In this document: positions 62,263-64,000 of the stretch, one piece after another
Layout of the letters: every line of letters starts with the position of its first letter
How positions within the stretch are numbered: the first letter of the stretch is position 1
Assembly: GCA_902785325.1 (NCBI GenBank)
Contig: CACZXZ010000002.1
Span: 1 to 64,000 of the forward strand
DNA length: 64,000 nucleotides
Origin: an uncultured Succinivibrio sp.
GTDB lineage: Bacteria; Pseudomonadota; Gammaproteobacteria; Enterobacterales; Succinivibrionaceae
Direction: 5' to 3'
Translations under genes and position numbers: made by a program
Notes under the pieces: model-generated
The model's input: only the letters and a program-made list of their open reading frames with translations
What the model was told of the DNA's origin: nothing
The model's database searches: none

Positions 62263-64000
62263 CTACTTGACTAGACTACTGTGGGCTTCTAGAGCTTGTA
62301 GTAATTGTTTTAGAAGTTGCACACGATTTCTGCTAGGAGTTTCAGGAATAGCATATCTTAAGGTGCTTTGACCTGTGATCCTATACTCGTTGTGAGCACA
62401 AGCTGTAACTAGTTTAATTAAATAGTCGTTGTTTACTTTGTGCTCTTGCATAAATTCAATTGATCCGCCATTTTCATCACCAACAATCTTTTTAATTCCA
62501 AGATCAGTTGCTAATTTTTTAAGCTTAGAGATTTCAAATAGGTTCTCAGCAGGCTCTGGGAGGAAGCCAAATCTGTCAATTAACTCAACTCTGATGTTGT
62601 CAAATTGATCGTCATTTTGACAAGAGGAGATACGCTTGTAGATTGACAATCTTGTGTTTACATCAGCAATGTAGTCTGGTGGTAAAAGACATGGAGTGTG
62701 CAAATTGATTTCACACTCATTGAGGTTAAGCTCTGATAAGGTAGGCTCGTGACCATCTTTTAGTGCTTTAACGGCAGCTTCTAGCATCTGAGTGTACAAG
62801 CTAAAGCCTATAGATTCAATTTGTCCTGATTGCTCCTCACCTAAAAGTTCACCTGCACCACGAATTTCTAAATCGTGAGTTGCTAACACGAAACCTGCGC
62901 CTAACTCTTCAAAAGAAGCAATTGCATCAAGGCGTAATTTAGCATCTTTTGACAATAAAGCTTTTGGTGGGGTAAATAGATATGCATAAGCTTGGTGGTG
63001 TGAACGACCTACACGACCACGAATTTGGTGTAACTGCGCAAGACCTAAAAGATCGGCTCTATCAATAATGATGGTATTAGCTGTAGGTACATCAAGACCA
63101 TTTTCAACAATGGTAGTGCAGACTAAAAGGTTAAATCTCTGATGATAGAAATCTCGCATTACCTTTTGAAGTTCACGCTCGTTTAATTGACCATGACCAA
63201 TACCTATCTTAGCCTCAGGCACTAGCTTTGCTAGTTCCTCAGCCTTTTGATTGATGGTTGCTACATCATTGTGAAGATAATACACCTGACCGCCACGACG
63301 TAATTCACGTAAGATAGCCTCACGAGTTAGGGTATCAGACTTTTCAGACACAAAGGTTTTAACACACAATCTGTGCTCTGGTGGAGTTGCGATAATAGAA
63401 AGCTCACGCATGCCTTCCATAGCCATATTTAAGGTTCTAGGAATAGGAGTTGCAGTAAGAGTTAATAAATCTACTTGTGCTCTTAGTGCTTTGAGCTTTT
63501 CTTTTTGCTTTACACCAAAGCGATGCTCTTCATCTACAATGATTAAACCTAATTGCTTAAATTTAAGCTCTTTTGAAAGTAACTTGTGAGTACCAATAAC
63601 AATATCTACCGTGCCTTTTTCAAGCTCTTTTAAAACAGCATTTTGCTCTTTAGTGGTTTTAAATCTTGAAAGTAGCTCTACATTGATAGCAGTACCTGCA
63701 AATCTGTCTTTAAAGTTCTGATAGTGCTGCTCTGCTAAAATGGTGGTAGGCACAAGTACTGCAACTTGGTAACCAGCGTTAGCCACCACAAAGGCTGCAC
63801 GCAAGGCAACCTCTGTTTTACCAAAGCCTACATCACCACAAACTAATCTGTCCATAGGAGTAGGTTTAGCTAAATCGTTTATGGTATTGTTAATGGCAGC
63901 TAGCTGATCTGGAGTTTCTTGATAGCCAAAGCCTTGAGAGAATTCTTCTAAAGCTTTTAGATCTACTTTAAAGGCGGTACCTTGAACTGCAGCTCTTTGT
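62263..64000 (-). CDS. mfd: Transcription-repair coupling factor Mfd, C-terminal part
   Basis: About 579 residues are visible and the gene runs off the window. The reading frame continues upstream of the internal Met at 63855 to base 64000 (QGFGYQETPDQLAAINN...MDRLVCGDVGFGKTEVALRA). This is the RecG-like translocase: Walker A GDVGFGKT, DEEH box (IIVDEEHRFG), TATPIPRTL, and HQIRGRVGRS (motif VI). The C-terminal D7 domain follows (about the last 150 residues). It displaces stalled RNA polymerase and recruits UvrA. The UvrB-like N-terminus and RNA-polymerase-binding domain are outside. Confidence 0.96.
   Translation of the reverse strand, partial: QRAAVQGTAFKVDLKALEEFSQGFGYQETPDQLAAINNTINDLAKPTPMDRLVCGDVGFGKTEVALRAAFVVANAGYQVAVLVPTTILAEQHYQNFKDRFAGTAINVELLSRFKTTKEQNAVLKELEKGTVDIVIGTHKLLSKELKFKQLGLIIVDEEHRFGVKQKEKLKALRAQVDLLTLTATPIPRTLNMAMEGMRELSIIATPPEHRLCVKTFVSEKSDTLTREAILRELRRGGQVYYLHNDVATINQKAEELAKLVPEAKIGIGHGQLNERELQKVMRDFYHQRFNLLVCTTIVENGLDVPTANTIIIDRADLLGLAQLHQIRGRVGRSHHQAYAYLFTPPKALLSKDAKLRLDAIASFEELGAGFVLATHDLEIRGAGELLGEEQSGQIESIGFSLYTQMLEAAVKALKDGHEPTLSELNLNECEINLHTPCLLPPDYIADVNTRLSIYKRISSCQNDDQFDNIRVELIDRFGFLPEPAENLFEISKLKKLATDLGIKKIVGDENGGSIEFMQEHKVNNDYLIKLVTACAHNEYRITGQSTLRYAIPETPSRNRVQLLKQLLQALEAHSSLVK

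Noticed and set aside
1..64000. tRNA, rRNA, CRISPR arrays, prophage or insertion sequences
   Set aside because: I looked for tRNA T-arm patterns, regular spaced repeats, transposases and integrases and saw none; a tRNA or CRISPR scan would be decisive.

Overview
The window is AT-rich and reads as chromosome from a Gram-negative gammaproteobacterium. Several blocks keep an enterobacterial gene order: ybaB-recR-htpG, tig-clpP-clpX-lon, and nhaB next to dsbB. Lipid A/Kdo genes (lpxK, kdsB) show an outer membrane. Class I fumarase, a YidE/AspT-family carrier that could export dicarboxylates, Na+-driven sugar symporters and an amino-acid ABC importer suit a fermentative, gut- or rumen-type lifestyle. 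A Succinivibrionaceae-like (Aeromonadales) host is my best guess; this is inference, since no rRNA is present.

Layout. 1-4684: two tandem vSGLT-type Na+/sugar symporters on the minus strand, with LacI-type operator-like palindromes in their upstream regions. 4685-6345: an HNH-family protein that has lost its catalytic histidines, followed by a Rossmann-fold protein. 6385-8665: cysK and an amino-acid symporter. 9067-11747: two small hypothetical proteins and a tandem pair of ZIP metal transporters. 11851-14815: ybaB-recR-htpG, with a sigma-32 promoter before htpG. 15003-17578: a membrane-anchored hypothetical protein and fumarase. 17764-21299: truB, a lipoprotein, lpxK and kdsB. 21334-21588: a decayed AAA-ATPase-like fragment.

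21643-27318 is the thiamine operon: a TPP riboswitch, thiC, a thiD-thiE fusion, thiS, thiG and thiH, then dgkA. A hairpin directly after the aptamer includes the thiC start codon. No thiF is present. 27366-31605: tadA, an orphan JetD/MksG-like (Wadjet nuclease family) protein with a ruined Toprim site, a YciO-type protein and two membrane-anchored hypotheticals. 31650-34209: a chemoreceptor remnant beside a lone adenine-specific DNA methyltransferase, probably an acquired island. 34446-38595: asnA, a secreted protein and two GGDEF proteins. 38635-42381: an amino-acid ABC importer operon ending in a cytidylate-kinase-like gene. 42608-46178: dsbB, nhaB and a solitary RelA/SpoT-domain protein. 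46217-53512 (minus): a GH84 glycosidase, a tiny ORF, a very large protein with a TerB-C-like end, a YidE-type carrier and a membrane protein.

53726-60205 is the protein quality-control block tig, clpP, clpX, lon. lon has its own sigma-32-like promoter with the same 14-nt spacer as htpG. 60329-62221 is a full-length AAA-ATPase/PD-(D/E)XK protein of the family whose fragment lies at 21334. The window ends inside mfd.

The least-explained material is: the orphan dead JetD homologue, the dead HNH protein, the GH84/TerB-C pair, the lone methyltransferase island and the solitary RelA/SpoT protein.
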